A model generated the notes under the pieces. The model was not told the origin of the DNA. It worked only from the letters and a program-made list of their open reading frames with translations, and did not search any database. From NCBI GenBank assembly GCA_963971225.1, contig OZ020269.1:44909264-44973263 (forward strand): 64,000 nucleotides of DNA, read 5' to 3'. This document shows, piece by piece, positions 32,785 to 45,181 of this stretch (positions within the stretch are counted from its first letter, which is position 1; each line of letters opens with the position of its first letter). The translations under genes were made by a program, and so were the position numbers. This stretch comes from Melieria omissa. Taxonomy: Eukaryota; Arthropoda; Insecta; Diptera; Ulidiidae.

Positions 32785-33255
32785 TTGTTAAATTTTCGGG
32801 CAACATGGCCTTCCCTTTCCGTGAGGAAAACACGATATGTACTGTCCCTGAGTCGAACCTCTATTAGGCAGCTTGTTGGAGTCATCACTGGACACTGCGC
32901 CATTGGATCTATGCTGGTCAAATGGTGCCTCTCGTCCAGTGATGTCTGCAGAAGCTGTGGATATGAGGAAGAAGTGGAAACGATCCAACACTACCTGTGC
33001 CACTGCCCGGCTCTGCAGGAACGCCGACTCCGTACCTTGGGGTCAAGGTTCCTGGTAGACTTGGCCTGCGCAGCAGTAGTTGAAATATCGGATCTACTCT
33101 CCTTCATCAAGAGGTCGAATTGGTTTGCCCCGAACTGAGAGCCACTGGTTAGCTCCAGAATCTTCCATGAAGGGATTCACAATGGGCCATTTTGGCCTCC
33201 GAGTGGAAGTGCTGCCCTTGGGACGCACACACCCTTCCCTACCTAACCTAACCTT
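32785..33255 (+). pseudogene. LOA-type LINE C-terminus and 3' UTR
   Basis: The frame 32785-33138 encodes the end of a LINE ORF2 after RNase H: VGVITGHCAIGSMLVKW and the cysteine-histidine cluster DVCRSCGYEEEVETIQHYLC / HCPALQERRLRTLG, then the stop. The 3' UTR shows CACAATGGGCC and ends CCTACCTAACCTAACCTT at about 33255, a typical LOA-type tail. It is strongly 5' truncated. The protein part is intact over its length. No target duplication was identified. Confidence 0.72.
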
Positions 33256-33539
33256 GTTAAATTTTTGTATTCTAAATTTGAACTCTTGTTCCAAGTATCT
33301 TTCAAAACTCTTTCAAACTGCATCATTGTTTGCTTAAATTTTTAAATCGCTCAGATACGGAAAAATATGGGTGTTTCTATAGCTATGCACTCCAAGGTAT
33401 AAATCAATTGCTGTGCGTTAGTCTCGTTCGAAAATTTCTCGACCGATTTAAATAGTTTTTGTTAGATTTTGATCGCCTTGAATCAGGGCATGGTTAAGAA
33501 ACGTAAACAAATTTTAATTTAAAGAACGTTGGTTAAAGG
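33256..33539. other. No gene recognised
   Basis: Short AT-rich stretch between the LINE tail and the Helitron relic. Nothing identifiable. Confidence 0.4.
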
Positions 33540-33630
33540 GCACTTTTTTACGGCCACACAAATAGACTGGAGAAATGGGGTGGGCATTATATGGAAAGCG
33601 TGGCACGATCTACATAACTTAAATGTCTAA

Positions 33631-34394
33631 GGGCCGTTTTCTCACCTTTTGCTAAAGTGAACTTTAGCTAAAGGTCACTTTAAAGTGCCTGGTAAATATT
33701 TTCGTGTTCTCATCTTCCTGATAAATATAAATTTAACAAGTCTGATTTTTTGGCAACACTGGTCTACGATGGGCAGCACTTGTCGGCGCAATCAGCTGTT
33801 TGTGAAAAATTATAATTATTTTTGAAGGAAAAAAATAAATATTTTGCCTGGCAAAATCTTGTTGATGCTTTTACTGCCAAATGGGGCGTGTCCCGACGTT
33901 GGAAATCGTTGAGGGACAAGTTTGACAGCTTGAAGCGTAAGTCCAAGCTGGAACTTGCAGCGCAGAAGAGCGAGACGTATCGGACAGGTGGCGGCCCAGC
34001 AGCAATTGGACATGTCAGCAGTGCAAAGCAGTGAAATAGTCCAATTGGCTGTTATATGTTATATTTGCCGCATTTTGCGCCTCCGTACCTTCAAAAGCGT
34101 CTTCCAGTGCATGAATTTAAGAAACACGCCTATTTTCCATACCGAAAGATCTCAAATTCAAATTTCATTTCAAATTGTAATTTCATTATCAGCTGTTTTT
34201 TGTTTGTAAACAAACATATGCATGTACTTGGCACCACTACCACTTAAAGTTCACTTTAAAGTTTAACAGGCACTCAATCCTCCCGGTAAATTTTATCGGG
34301 AGGATAGCTTAACGGGCAGATGAAAGAACGAAAATGCGTTTATCGGCCCGTTAAAGTGAACTTTAAAGTTAACGGGAAGATGAGAAAACGGCCC
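33631..34394. mobile_element. Harbinger-like non-autonomous element 1
   Basis: 764 bp with terminal inverted repeats GGGCCGTTTTCTCA flanked by TAA (33628-33630, 34395-34397), the 3-bp TWA duplication of PIF/Harbinger. Subterminal sequences TAAAGTGAACTTTA recur near both ends. Inside, 33831-34015 encodes a Myb/SANT-like domain fragment (AWQNLVDAFTAKWG, RRWKSLRDKFDSLKRKSK, ending SETYRTGGGPAA), the kind of DNA-binding partner protein that Harbinger elements carry. No transposase is present. Confidence 0.82.
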
Positions 34395-34578
34395 TAAGAT
34401 ACATATGTAGAATAACGTCGAAATTGTAAATCGCACAGCAATTATAATTTATATATTGTCGTCCCATAGATGTGCCGTGCTTCTAGTAAAATTTAATAGG
34501 CGTTGGTCAATGGGTTTGGGACATTTTTCACGGTTAAAATTTTCCGCATAATGATACTTGGTCCGAGCTTACCACTTA

Positions 34579-35396
34579 GGGCCGTTTTCTCAACTTACCA
34601 AAAAAGTGACCTTTAGCTAAAGTTACCTCTAGTTATTCCTCACATTAAAATGTCCAGTAACTATTTTCGTTTTCTCAACTGCCTGATAAATATAAATTTA
34701 ACAAGTTTGATTTTTTTGGCAACTCTGGTCTACGATGGGCAGCACTTGGCGGCGTAATCAGCTGTTTTTGAAAAATTCTAATTATTTTTGAAGGAAAAAT
34801 TTAGCCTGGCAAAATCTTGCTGATGCTTTTACTGCCAAATGTGGCGTGTCGCGACGTTGGAAATCGTTGAGGGACAAGAACCTTTAAAAGCGTCTTCCAG
34901 TGCATGAATATAAAAAACACGCCTATTTTCCATACGCGAAAGATTTTAAATTCAAATTGAATTTAAAATTATAATTTCATAACCAGCTGTTTTTTGGTTT
35001 GTAAACAAACATATGTATGTACTTGGCAACAATTCCAATTAACCCTTTCGGGACTACTGGGATAATACGTCCCAGCAAGTTTTTAATGCCCCTCAAAACA
35101 ATTATTCAAATCTTACGACCCACGCAAAATATTTTTTCGATTTCGGTGTTTTCGCATAAAATGATGATTTAAGAATTTGTGAGCATCCAATATAATTTTC
35201 TAACCCGAACATGCATAGCATCAAAAATACTCTCCGTCCCGAAAGGGTTAAAGTTCACTTTAAAGTTTAACAGGCACTCAATCTGACCGGTATGTTTTAT
35301 CGGGAGGATAGCTTAACAAGCCTTTGAGAAAACGAAAATGCGTTTATTGGCTCGATAAAGTGAACTTTAAAGTAAGGTAAGTTGAGAAAACGGCTC
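34579..35396. mobile_element. Harbinger-like non-autonomous element 2
   Basis: Same family as the element at 33631, with ends GGGCCGTTTTCTCAAC and its complement and TTA duplications at 34576-34578 and 35397-35399. Relative to copy 1 it lacks most of the Myb/SANT segment (joined after GTTGAGGGACAAG) and carries a 205-bp TTAA element at 35043-35247. Confidence 0.82.
35043..35247. mobile_element. 205-bp TTAA element nested in Harbinger copy 2
   Basis: Flanked by TTAA at 35039-35042 and 35248-35251, with inverted ends CCCTTTCGGGAC and GTCCCGAAAGGG. A dyad CTGGGATAATACGTCCCAG begins 14 bp from the left end. The sister Harbinger copy has the empty site (CCACTTAAAGTTCAC), which proves insertion at a single TTAA. 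It is a piggyBac-type miniature element. Confidence 0.85.
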
Positions 35397-35916
35397 TTAG
35401 TCGCACTATTCAACTAGAACAATGGGCGGGGAATTGGACAAGAGTGCATAGTACCACCCATACAACGCAAATCTTAAATATTGAATAACGTGAAAACTAT
35501 AAATCGTACAGAAAGTTGGTATATCGTAGGCCCATAGATGTGTCGTTCTACTGTTAAAAGTTTTTGGGCATTGCACAAGGGGTATGGCACTGTTTTCTGC
35601 TTTGGAACTAATTGCTGATAACTTTGGAACTATAAATCGCATGTCGATTGCACTTGGTACGAAATTATTATTATTATTATATTTCATTTATTCATCAATT
35701 AGTTTTTACACAAGTAGATTACTAGAACAAAATAAGTAATTATAAGTAATTATAAGCAAAAATGACTATGCAGCAGTGCAATTAATTTAGCCTTAAAACT
35801 ATCCCTGCTTTCTGAGAATAGGTCCAACTGACGACCGAACTCATTTACGTGCCTTAAACAGCGGTTGAGCGGTTCATTCAAGAAGTAGTTCTGCAAAGGG
35901 GAATACGAAATGTATC

Positions 35917-37679
35917 CTATGATCTTAAGTCCCGCGAGGGGCAGTTGAAAATGATTAATTTTAGCAAAAAATGACAATTAATGTGGTACGTCACCACGTC
36001 TCTAATAAACATTATAGCATAAAATTTCCTACGAGTTTCCAATGTTGGCAGTCCAAGTAAGAGGCACCTGCTTTTGTACTCGGGCACGCTACCATTCCAG
36101 TGCAGGCGATGAATGGCATACCTGGTAAAACGTTTCTGGATTCTTTCGATTCTTAAAGAATACCCAGAATAGTGAGGATCCCAAATTATACTGCAATATT
36201 CGAGGTTGGATCTAACAAAAGAAAAGTATAGGCTTTTGAGGGCAAAAATATCACAGCATTCATTAGAGTTTCTAATTACAAACCCGAGCATAGACCTGCT
36301 TTGGCAATCATAAAGTCTATGTGCTTGGAGAAGCACATCTTGTGATTGAATATAACCCCCAGATCCTTTTTTTCGTAGATACGGGAAAGAGTATCATTTC
36401 CAATTGAGTATTGATAATCGATTACGTCTAAACGCCTGCTAAATGACATATATTGACATTTGGCGGAATTAAGAGGTAATAAGTTCGTCACACACCAAAC
36501 CTGCAACTTGGATAAATCATCCTGAAGTTTAACGCAGTCAGACAATGATTTCACTGTACGAAATATTTTTAAGTCATCCGCATACATTAAGCAGGACGAC
36601 TCTAAGATGAAATCAGGGATGTCATTAACGAAGATCAGAAACAGAAGTGGTCCTAGGTGACTGCCTTGAGTCGAATCCCATCCGATCAAGTTTATTGAGT
36701 AAGATGCTATGATTAACCCTATGAAAGGCTTTTGCAAAATCAGTAAATATTGCATCACATTGGTTACATTGTTTTAGGACAAAATTAGAGAATAAAGTCA
36801 AGTTTGTAGACGTAGATCTACCCTTTATGAAGCCATGCTGATAGGGAGATATGTGTTCTTTTACCAAAAATAATAGCCTATCGTGTACCATTTTCTCAAG
36901 TAGCTTGGGTATACAAGAAATTTTACAGATGGGACGATAATTCTGGATGTCAGATTTGTTCCCAGACTTGTAAATAGGGATAAGAAATGATCTTTTCCAT
37001 TCCAACAAGAATTCTCCGTGCGCCAGTGATCTGTTAAAGATTATTGATAATGGAAGGGATAGCGCTGAGGCACATCTTTTCAACAATATTGGAGGGATGC
37101 CATCCTCTCCAGCTATAGGGCCATCGGGTAATGACATAAGGGCCCGACACACTTCCTCAACGGAAAATTGTAGACTGGTATTGCTCAGCAGGGCATGAGA
37201 TATAATACTACATGTAGGTGACACCACAGAGGGAGAAACATATACAGAACGGAAAAATTCTGCAAATAAATTACAAATTTTTTGAACATCAGAAGTAGAT
37301 TCGCCAGATAGTTCCATGATTGCAGGAATTCCAGTACTTTTCTTTTTGTTATTTATAAATTTCCAGAAACGTTTACCATTTACCTTAATTTCACTCTCCA
37401 TATTCAGAATATAATTCCGATATAAGAACTTGTTTAAAACGTCAAATTCGTTTTTCAAACGACAGTAAGTTTCATAGCTATCCTTGTCATTATTAGATTT
37501 ACGATACCGTTTATATGCTTTTGTTTTTTTATTGTTGATGTTAATAAGCCTACTATTGAACCAAACTGGTTTAGTGGCATTTCTTCTGGGCTTCTTTGGA
37601 ACAAACCTATCAACCACCGAATTAAGCTTATCCCTGAAAAAGTCGTAATTCTCCGACAATAGAGGCGATATTAATGCGG
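35917..37679 (-). pseudogene. Jockey/CR1-like LINE reverse transcriptase, frameshifted
   Basis: In order: GEDGIPPILLKRCASALSL, NYRPICKISCIPKLLEKMV, HGFIKGRSTSTNL, motif A AIFTDFAKAFHRVNHSILLN, then a frameshift near 36660. Next come TQGSHLGPLLFLIFVNDI, the catalytic MYADDLKIF box, and a second frameshift near 36290. The thumb/connection follows (LKSLYFSFVRSNLEYCSIIW, RIERIQKRFTRYAIHRL). Otherwise well preserved. Not functional as read. Confidence 0.8.
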
Positions 37680-38560
37680 ACTTCCAATTTACAGAATCTA
37701 AACAATATGCGAAATATCATTGAACTTAGCTCTAGAGAAATTATAAATATCGCAACTATTTTTAGTGGGCTTAATGTAATTAATAAAGCGGAAGCTTATA
37801 CACAATGCCTTGTGGTGAATTGAGTTAGGCAGCGGGGGTGAAGAGAGGGGCTCGACATCAGATTGCAATTGATTGTCTACGAAAATCAGATCGAGTAACC
37901 GATTATTTTCATTGTGGATTTTATTTTTTTGATTGAGATTAAACTCAGCAAATGTGTCGAGAACCGCGCATTCACTCTCACTCGAGACTTCATATGGTAT
38001 CAGTTGGTTTATATCACTAACATAACTCCACTTAACATTAGGCAAATTAAAATCGCCAACAATAATAATATTCTGATCGTCCCTACAATCACTGAGTATA
38101 GAACAACAATTATTTACATGTGCATTGTATAATTCAACAGGACTAAGCGGTGGAATATAACTAGCAGATATAAAAATAACATGGGATTTATCAATTACAA
38201 TTTTAATAATAAATTGGTCTATGTCGTAACCTTTCATGACTGAGGTAACATCAGTTGGCAGTTTGATCTGTGTACAAGGCAGAGAAGAGCGAACAGCAAT
38301 GAGTACGCCGCCGCCTCTAAGCAGTCCAGTGGTACTTGACGATCTATCTTTACGAAAAACGTTGTAAAGACGGCAATCAAACATTTCAGCGGTGTTATGG
38401 CATGATGTGAGCCAAGTTTCCGTTAACACTATAATGTCGTATAGACAGGAAGAAGAGAAAAACAGCAGTGGCAGAATTTTAGTTCTTAATCCACCAGCAT
38501 TCTGATAGTAGAGAAGAAATTCAGCAATACTCGATGATCCACTAGGAGCGCCTGCGTCCG
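37680..38560 (-). pseudogene. Jockey/CR1-like LINE endonuclease
   Basis: Apurinic-type endonuclease that nicks target DNA. Motifs are LTETWL, RGGGVLIAVRSSLPC, SASYIPPLSP, NIIIVGDFNLPNVKW, LLDLIFVDNQ and SIHHKALCISF at the catalytic Ser-His position. The frame runs to a stop near 37698. The linker DSVNWKSALISPLLSENYDF then continues in another frame toward the reverse transcriptase. Confidence 0.78.
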
Positions 38561-39085
38561 CTAAGTTTGCGGTGGATTCAAGTCTCTTTTTGGAAAATTT
38601 TCAAACGGCCGGACTCTTACGTTCTCTTGCCACAGAGAAGGATCGAAAATTTTATCATAGAATTGCTCAGCTACACCTAATTTGAATGATATTCTCTTTA
38701 TGTTCTTAGCTTCGGTGTCTTTTTTCACTAATTTGTAGCACAAGAGATAATTCTTGTCAATATTAGCATGACTGTGGACGTAATCCGTTATGTTTACCTC
38801 AGTCACAGTGGGACTAAACGATGACAAATGTATCCATCTCATTTGGGCGATCACATTTAGCTCGCTGCTAGTTTTGCGTCCAACAACAATTTGTTTGGGG
38901 TTTTTCTTTCTCACAACAGCAGTAAAGCGGGCATCAGCAGCATCTAAATGGGCTGGCATGCTATTCTGAGATGGGAGCGACGGTGCATTCTTGACAGCAC
39001 TGCAATTAGGCGAAGTGAGAGAGGCATTTGAGACTGCAAGAGCTGGAGATGCAGCAACAGCAACAGCAGCAGCAGCGACTACTTA
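38561..39085 (-). pseudogene. Jockey/CR1-like LINE ORF1, C-terminal part
   Basis: Frame open from about 39085 through an Ala-rich stretch (encoded by the CAGCAACAG repeats) to the stop at 38561. It includes KKNPKQIVVGRKTSSELNVI, MRWIHLSSFSPTVTEVNITD and NVRVRPFENFPKRD, the esterase-free RNA-binding C-terminal region seen in ORF1 of such LINEs. The N-terminus is lost to truncation. Confidence 0.6.
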
Positions 39086-39474
39086 GACAGACCATTCGAC
39101 TGGAAAAATGGGGTGGCCATTGAAGGAAGGGACGTGGCACCACCCAAACGACTCTAATCTGCAATATAAATAGCTTCGGAATTATGTCACACAACATACT
39201 TCAGCATGGGTGTTGCACAAGGGGCGTCACACTTTTTTTGACACCCAATGTGTTCACATAATTTTAGAATTATGCCGCACATCAACGAATCTTGGTACGA
39301 ACCTACTATATAACTGTGCTCTTCGACTAGTAAAATAGGATGGGCATTAGAGAGAGAGGGCGTGGTACCGTTCATACAACATGCATTGTTAAAATTGAAT
39401 AAGGTCGCGACGGAATTATAAGTCCTACAAAACCGAAATTGGAAATTTTGGAATTGTCATTTCAGATTACTTAC

Positions 39475-39571
39475 CTATTGTTGTGGACCTATTGTTTGAC
39501 AGTTGGGCGATGCATAAGGTATCAGCCGTTCTATTAAGGCAAATTGGCTTTGCTGGGTTAGACGAAACCAT
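39475..39571 (-). CDS. Candidate first coding exon of an unknown gene
   Basis: On the minus strand an ATG at 39571 opens MVSSNPAKPICLNRTADTLC, then IAQLSNNRSTTI, and runs into a perfect splice donor (AATAG followed by GTAAGTAATC at 39474). The same frame is open upstream to 39700, so the true start could be further out. I recognise no protein. A strong donor at the end of an open frame is suggestive only. Confidence 0.25.
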
Positions 39572-39822
39572 CTTTGGACTTAGTTTATGGATTTCAATAT
39601 TGTAAAGATCGACAAATTTGAGTGTATTTAAAAACAATTCCGTGCAGTGTCCATTACAATGCCACAAAAAAAATGAGCTAACACAGATCGTCGAAATCAC
39701 TTAGAAGTGCGGCAAGTTACTTCAAGTAAAAACCGAACTGATGACGAGCGAGTGACGACTAATGAATATATCGTGAGGCTCAAACCGTACACGATACAAC
39801 CAATGGGCCTAATGAATAAAAT

Positions 39823-40423
39823 ATAAGCAATTGCTTTTTCTTAAGATTTCTGGCCTTTTACTTACGTGGCTGGTCCGATAAGTACTTAGCCTACAAAAGA
39901 AAAACCAATTCGACTCAAATTTTGGCCCGGCGAGTGACTTTTTCAAGTTTGGAAACAAAAAGAAGTCACACGGGGCCAAATCTGGAGAATACGGTGGATG
40001 GGGCAGCTGTTCGTAGCCTAATACGACCAATTTGGCGAATCACCGACCGATATTGCTCTTTTTCATTTTTCTAAAATCCGCGGACACGTTCGTTTCCACA
40101 CGCGGTCAAAACAAAACTACAAATCCAATATGGCTGAAATTTTGACAGTAGCCGTCTACGAGGATGTACTACACGAGTAGTGTAAATAATAGTTAATTTC
40201 TCTTACGATAGTTGCACCATCGGGCGGTGGGGCTAAGTACTTATCGGACTGCCCACGTAAATTTGTATGAATAAAAATTTAAGCAATTGCTTTTTTTGTA
40301 AGCATTTGCCTAAATTTGCAGTAAATGCTAAATTTGTCTAGTAATTGCTAATTTTTGTAAACTTTTACTAAATTTAGAATGAATAAAACAAGCGATTGCT
40401 TTTTCTAGGTAGCAATTGCTTAT
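39823..40423. mobile_element. Small element with ATAAGCAATTGCT inverted ends
   Basis: ATAAGCAATTGCT at 39823-39835 and its complement at 40411-40423 delimit about 600 bp. The core palindrome AAGCAATTGCTT recurs inside (40284) with a variant at 40389. The sequence between is full of TAAATTTGTA-type repeats. A mariner derivative sits inside. The superfamily is unknown and no clear target duplication was found. Confidence 0.4.
39865..40257 (-). mobile_element. Internally deleted mariner element
   Basis: Inverted ends CGTGGCTGGTCCGATAAGTA and complement, flanked by TA (39863-39864, 40258-40259). On the minus strand a transposase fragment remains (YEQLPHPPYSPDLAPCDFFL, FPNLKKSLAGPKFES) with the third catalytic Asp. 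It differs from the mariner at 7.6 kb in ends and protein. Non-autonomous, 393 bp. Confidence 0.78.
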
Positions 40424-41634
<1,211 letters not shown>

Positions 41635-41801
41635 TTAGAATTTGGCGTGGTTGCGCAAAGCAACGAATTGCAGCAGCAGCTTAAAGGTATATGTTAATAT
41701 ATTTATTTATTTATTAATTAAATTATTCTTTAATTCATTTATTTATTTATTAATTGCAGGCAAAGTCCCCAAAACAGTTCCGGCAGAAGTGTGTTAACAA
41801 G
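41635..41801 (+). CDS. Candidate terminal exons of an unknown gene
   Basis: A splice acceptor (TTTAATGATTTCAG, ends 41634) precedes 41635-41686. A donor AAAG-GTATAT follows, then a 73-nt AT-rich intron ending TTAATTGCAG (41759), then 41760-41801. Joined, the frame reads LEFGVVAQSNELQQQLKGKV PKTVPAEVC and stops. AT-rich sequence with AATAAA-like signals follows. Splice sites and frame agree, but the product is unknown and it may be a relic. Confidence 0.3.
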
Positions 41802-42039
41802 TCGAAGTTCATCTTGGTTCATCTTTAAATGCACCAACATTTCTTTTATTCCCGATGATTTTTTGTTGTTATTTATAAATAGTTTTAAAATAAAATAATT
41901 ATTTAAAAAATGCACTGTTTTATTTTCCCCATATAAATCGAGTGGTTAGAAAACTAATCCAGAATAAACTAGATTGCAAACTAGTTGTATCGCAACTGGT
42001 TTGAACACTGTTTTACTTCGGACTAACCTTGGACTAGTT

Positions 42040-42440
42040 GCAAATGGATGCAGACCAAGACAATTGACTGTCGCCTAGGACACCGAAACGTTAAAAAGGT
42101 GAGTTTGCTCCAAGGAAACGAGTCGGTTCTGAGGTCATATATGGCTGTCAAGCCACCAGTTGAAAAACTACACTTGGACCAGTCTGATTTCCTACAGGGT
42201 AGGCAGATTCCTAAGGTTGGAAAGGACGACTACACTAGACCTAGGAGCTTCAGACTTATTAGCATGACTTCCTTCATGATAAAAGTCTCGAACGGCTGGA
42301 AGAACTACGGATACGTAAAGAGTCACTTAGGAATTTCATGCTTATCAAAGTGGGAAATCCTGCGAGTCGACTTTGCAGAATCTTGTTGGTAGGAGCCATC
42401 GACAGAAAGGACTACGCGATAGGCATCTTTGAAGATTAAG
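42040..42440 (+). pseudogene. LOA-type LINE reverse-transcriptase fragment
   Basis: Encodes IPKVGKDDYTRPRSFRLISM TSFMIKV near 42210-42300, the fingers motif of LOA-type reverse transcriptase (compare LPKAGKSSKNDPKSFRPISL in copy 2 at 57.6 kb). The sequence before and after is rearranged. Truncated on both sides. Bases 41802-42040 and 42441-42526 have no recognised content. Confidence 0.55.
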
Positions 42441-42530
42441 GGAGCGTGTTTGAGAACGTAACTTTTATTCATTTATTTAAAGTAAGCCATACAAGAAAAA
42501 TTCTTATGGGCTACGCTGACCATAATTTAA

Positions 42531-43155
42531 CACTAGAGTGTTCGGCTCAACGGCAAAACATATTGTGCTCGGCGTAGGTAGAAATGTACCTCCATTAGGA
42601 TTTCTGTTTTAAAAAAACGGAAAAACTGCGGGTGTATGTTTGTTTGTGCAAAAATAATTATAATTATTTACATGGTGAGGCGACGCATTTCTCGCATGCA
42701 CGGACTGCGAAGAATGTACGGCACATACTGGCTCTCAACAAGAACAACACGATTGACGTGTTTTGCGTTTAAATTTTTCGAGAGAGTATAAAATCCTACA
42801 GGTGCCAATAACTTTCTTGCTCACTGGAAAAACTGCTCTTGCTGGAAATATCACTCTCTGAACATTACAAGCTTCTCGTCAAAATGAATTTACCCTACCT
42901 CCCAACAACTCTATCACCTGTGTAAAGTATACAAATACACGGAGGTACATTTGTACCTATGCCAAGCAGAATGAGGCGACTCTTCATAGGCGACTCCCAC
43001 CCACCACCACATTTTTTTCTATTTTCCTGTTTTTCTAGAATCTGCATAGATCATTTAAGGCTATCATGGAGTCTCGCTCTGCTGGATAATAGTGTTACAA
43101 TTTTATGTTTATTTCTCCGTGGAGGTACATTTGTACCTATCGGAACATTCTAGTA
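42531..43155. mobile_element. 625-bp piggyBac-like TTAA element, second family
   Basis: TTAA at 42527-42530 and 43156-43159 flanks ends CACTAGAGTGTTCGG and, complemented, TACTAGAATGTTCCG. Palindromic boxes of a different sequence, AGGTACATTTGTACCT, lie at 42943-42958 and 43123-43138 (180 bp apart, the outer 17 bp from the right end). A mutated box is at 42576-42591, 45 bp from the left end. No transposase frame. Non-autonomous. Confidence 0.82.
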
Positions 43156-43189
43156 TTAATGCAAATGCAATTTAAAAATCAAAAGCTAA

Positions 43190-45177
43190 TCTATATATAT
43201 AAAAATGAAACGTGGTCCGTTCGACTGCTTATAACTTGAAAACGACTGAACCAACTTGGATACTTACTTCGGCGGGTTTGTTCGAAATTGTTACGTGAAG
43301 GTTTATAAATAAGGAAAAGTCGGGAAAACGGGGCGTGGCACCACAAGAATACATTTTTAGGCAATAACTTTGGAACCATAAGTCACACATCAATTCAATT
43401 TGGTACAAACTTAGTATTTAATCATGTTCTTCAATAGAGGGAATAAGGTGGGTATTGAACAAAGTGGTGTGGCACCGCCCATACAACTCAAATCTTCTAA
43501 ATGGAATAGCCTTGGAATTGTAAGTCGCACAATATTGAAATTTGGTGTACCGTCGTTTTATAGATGTGTCATTCTACTGTAAAAATTTGATGGGCGTTGA
43601 ACAAGGGGCGTGGCACATTTTTTATGCAGCAGAACTCTAAGTCGTACATCAATGAAACTTGGTATGAACCTACCAGTTAATCATATCTTTCGGCAAAGGG
43701 AATAAGGTGGGTATTGAACAAAGGGGTGTGGCACCGCCCATACCACTCAAATCTTTTAAATGGAATAGCTTCGGAATTGTAAGCCGCACAGCATTGAAAG
43801 TTACTTAAGCGTCGCCTCATAGATGTGTTATTCTACTGTTAAAATTTAATGGGCGTTGGACCAGGGGCGTGGCACATTTATTTGACCCAAACTATCCGCA
43901 TAATTTTGGAACTGTTAGTCGCACATCAATGAAACTTGGTACGAACCTACCATTTAATCATATTGTAACGATGAGACAGTCTGTCGCTGTGCAAAGCAAC
44001 CCTGCCGCTATGTGCCGTGCTATAACCCAATCTGGCAGCGACGGCCGCGATAATAACTTTTAGTCCAACCTGGCAACGATGGAAACTTTTAGTTCACTCC
44101 GGAATGTGCGGGAACGATCTGCGCGATGGCCTGAGAGGTATAAAAGGCAGACGGATGCGGCGCAGCGAGTCAGTCTGGTTTTGACAAGTGAAGTTGCCAC
44201 ACGGAGTAATTAAGCAAATACTTAAGTGTACGAACAGTAAAGTGTAAAACTGTGAATAATAAAGTGACTGTTGGTTTTGAATTGGCTGCGTTGGAATAAT
44301 TAAAGTTGTTTCATTTTCAAATTGCACAATCCAGTGATACGTAACAGCCCACTAGACCAAGTATTCGTAACAATATCTTTCGGCAGATACAATTCATTTC
44401 TTTTAAATGGAATAGCTTCGGAGTTGTAAGCCGCACAGCATTGAAATTTGGTGTACCGTCATTTCATAGATGTGTGATTCTATTGATGAGATTTGATCGG
44501 CGTTGGTCAAGGGGCGTGGCACATTTTTTATGCGGTAGAACTGTAAGTCGTACATCAATGAAACTTGGTATGAACCTACCATTTAATCATATCTTTCGGC
44601 AGAGGGAATGAGGCGGGTATTTAGCAAGGGGGCGTGGCACCGCCCATACAATTAAATTCTTTTAAATGGAATAGCTTCGGATTTGTAAGCCACACAGCAT
44701 TGAAATTTGGTGTACCGTCATTTCATAGATGTGTCATTCTACTGTTAAAATTTGATGGGCGTTGAACAAGGGGCGTGGCAAATTTTTTATGCAGCAGAAT
44801 TGTAAGTCGTACATCAATGGAACTTGGTTTGAACCTACCATTTAATCATATCTTTCGGCAGAGGGAGTGAGGCGGGTATTTAACAAGGGGGCGTGGCACC
44901 GCCCATACAATTAAATTCTTTTAAATGGAATAGCTTCGGATTTGTAAGCCACACAGCATTGAAATTTGGTGTACCGTCATTTCATAGATGTCATTCTACT
45001 GTTAAAATTTTATGGGCGTTGAACAAGGGGCGTGGCAAATTTTTTATGCAGCAGAATTGTAAGTCGTACATCAATGGAACTTGGTATGAACCTACCATTT
45101 GATCATATCTTTCGGCAGAGGGAATGGGACGGGTATTTAACAAGGGGGTGTGGCACCGCCCATACAACTCAAATCTT
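43190..45177 (+). mobile_element. Helitron copy 2, 3' truncated, with a solo LTR inside
   Basis: Begins TCTATATATATAAAAATGAA after an A, exactly like the complete Helitron at 28087, and continues through about 260-bp units (starts near 43447, 43708, 44611, 44871, 45129). A solo LTR interrupts it at 43964-44372. It ends at a TTAA (45178-45181) where another element begins, so its second array and CTAG end are missing. Non-coding. Confidence 0.85.
43964..44372 (+). mobile_element. Solo LTR, same family as 12677-13099
   Basis: 409 bp, TGTAACGATGAGACAGTCTG to ATTCGTAACA, flanked by ATAT (43960-43963, 44373-44376). It carries the same TATA (GAGGTATAAAAGG) and AATAAAG signals as the copy at 12.7 kb. 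Removing it rejoins the Helitron unit TTTAATCATATCTTTCGGCAG precisely, so it is younger than that Helitron. Confidence 0.9.
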
Positions 45178-45181
45178 TTAA

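Larger units (their letters stand above)
35669..39085 (-). mobile_element. Jockey/CR1-like LINE, 5' truncated
   Basis: Non-LTR retrotransposon of about 3.4 kb on the minus strand. The tail is (TAA)n, seen as ATTATTATTATTATATTTC at 35669-35690. It contains the end of ORF1, an endonuclease and a reverse transcriptase with three frameshifts. It sits inside the Helitron relic, between CTTGGTACGAA and the following CTACTTAGACAG. Confidence 0.8.
33540..39440 (+). mobile_element. Helitron repeat relic interrupted by three elements
   Basis: Pieces at 33540-33627, 34398-34575, 35400-35668 and 39086-39440 match successive parts of the roughly 260-bp Helitron unit (GGTGGGCATT..., CATAGATGTG..., GGGGCGTCACACTTTTTTTG, CTTGGTACGAA). 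Read together they form one decayed Helitron into which two Harbinger elements and a LINE inserted. Neither Helitron terminus is preserved. Confidence 0.7.
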
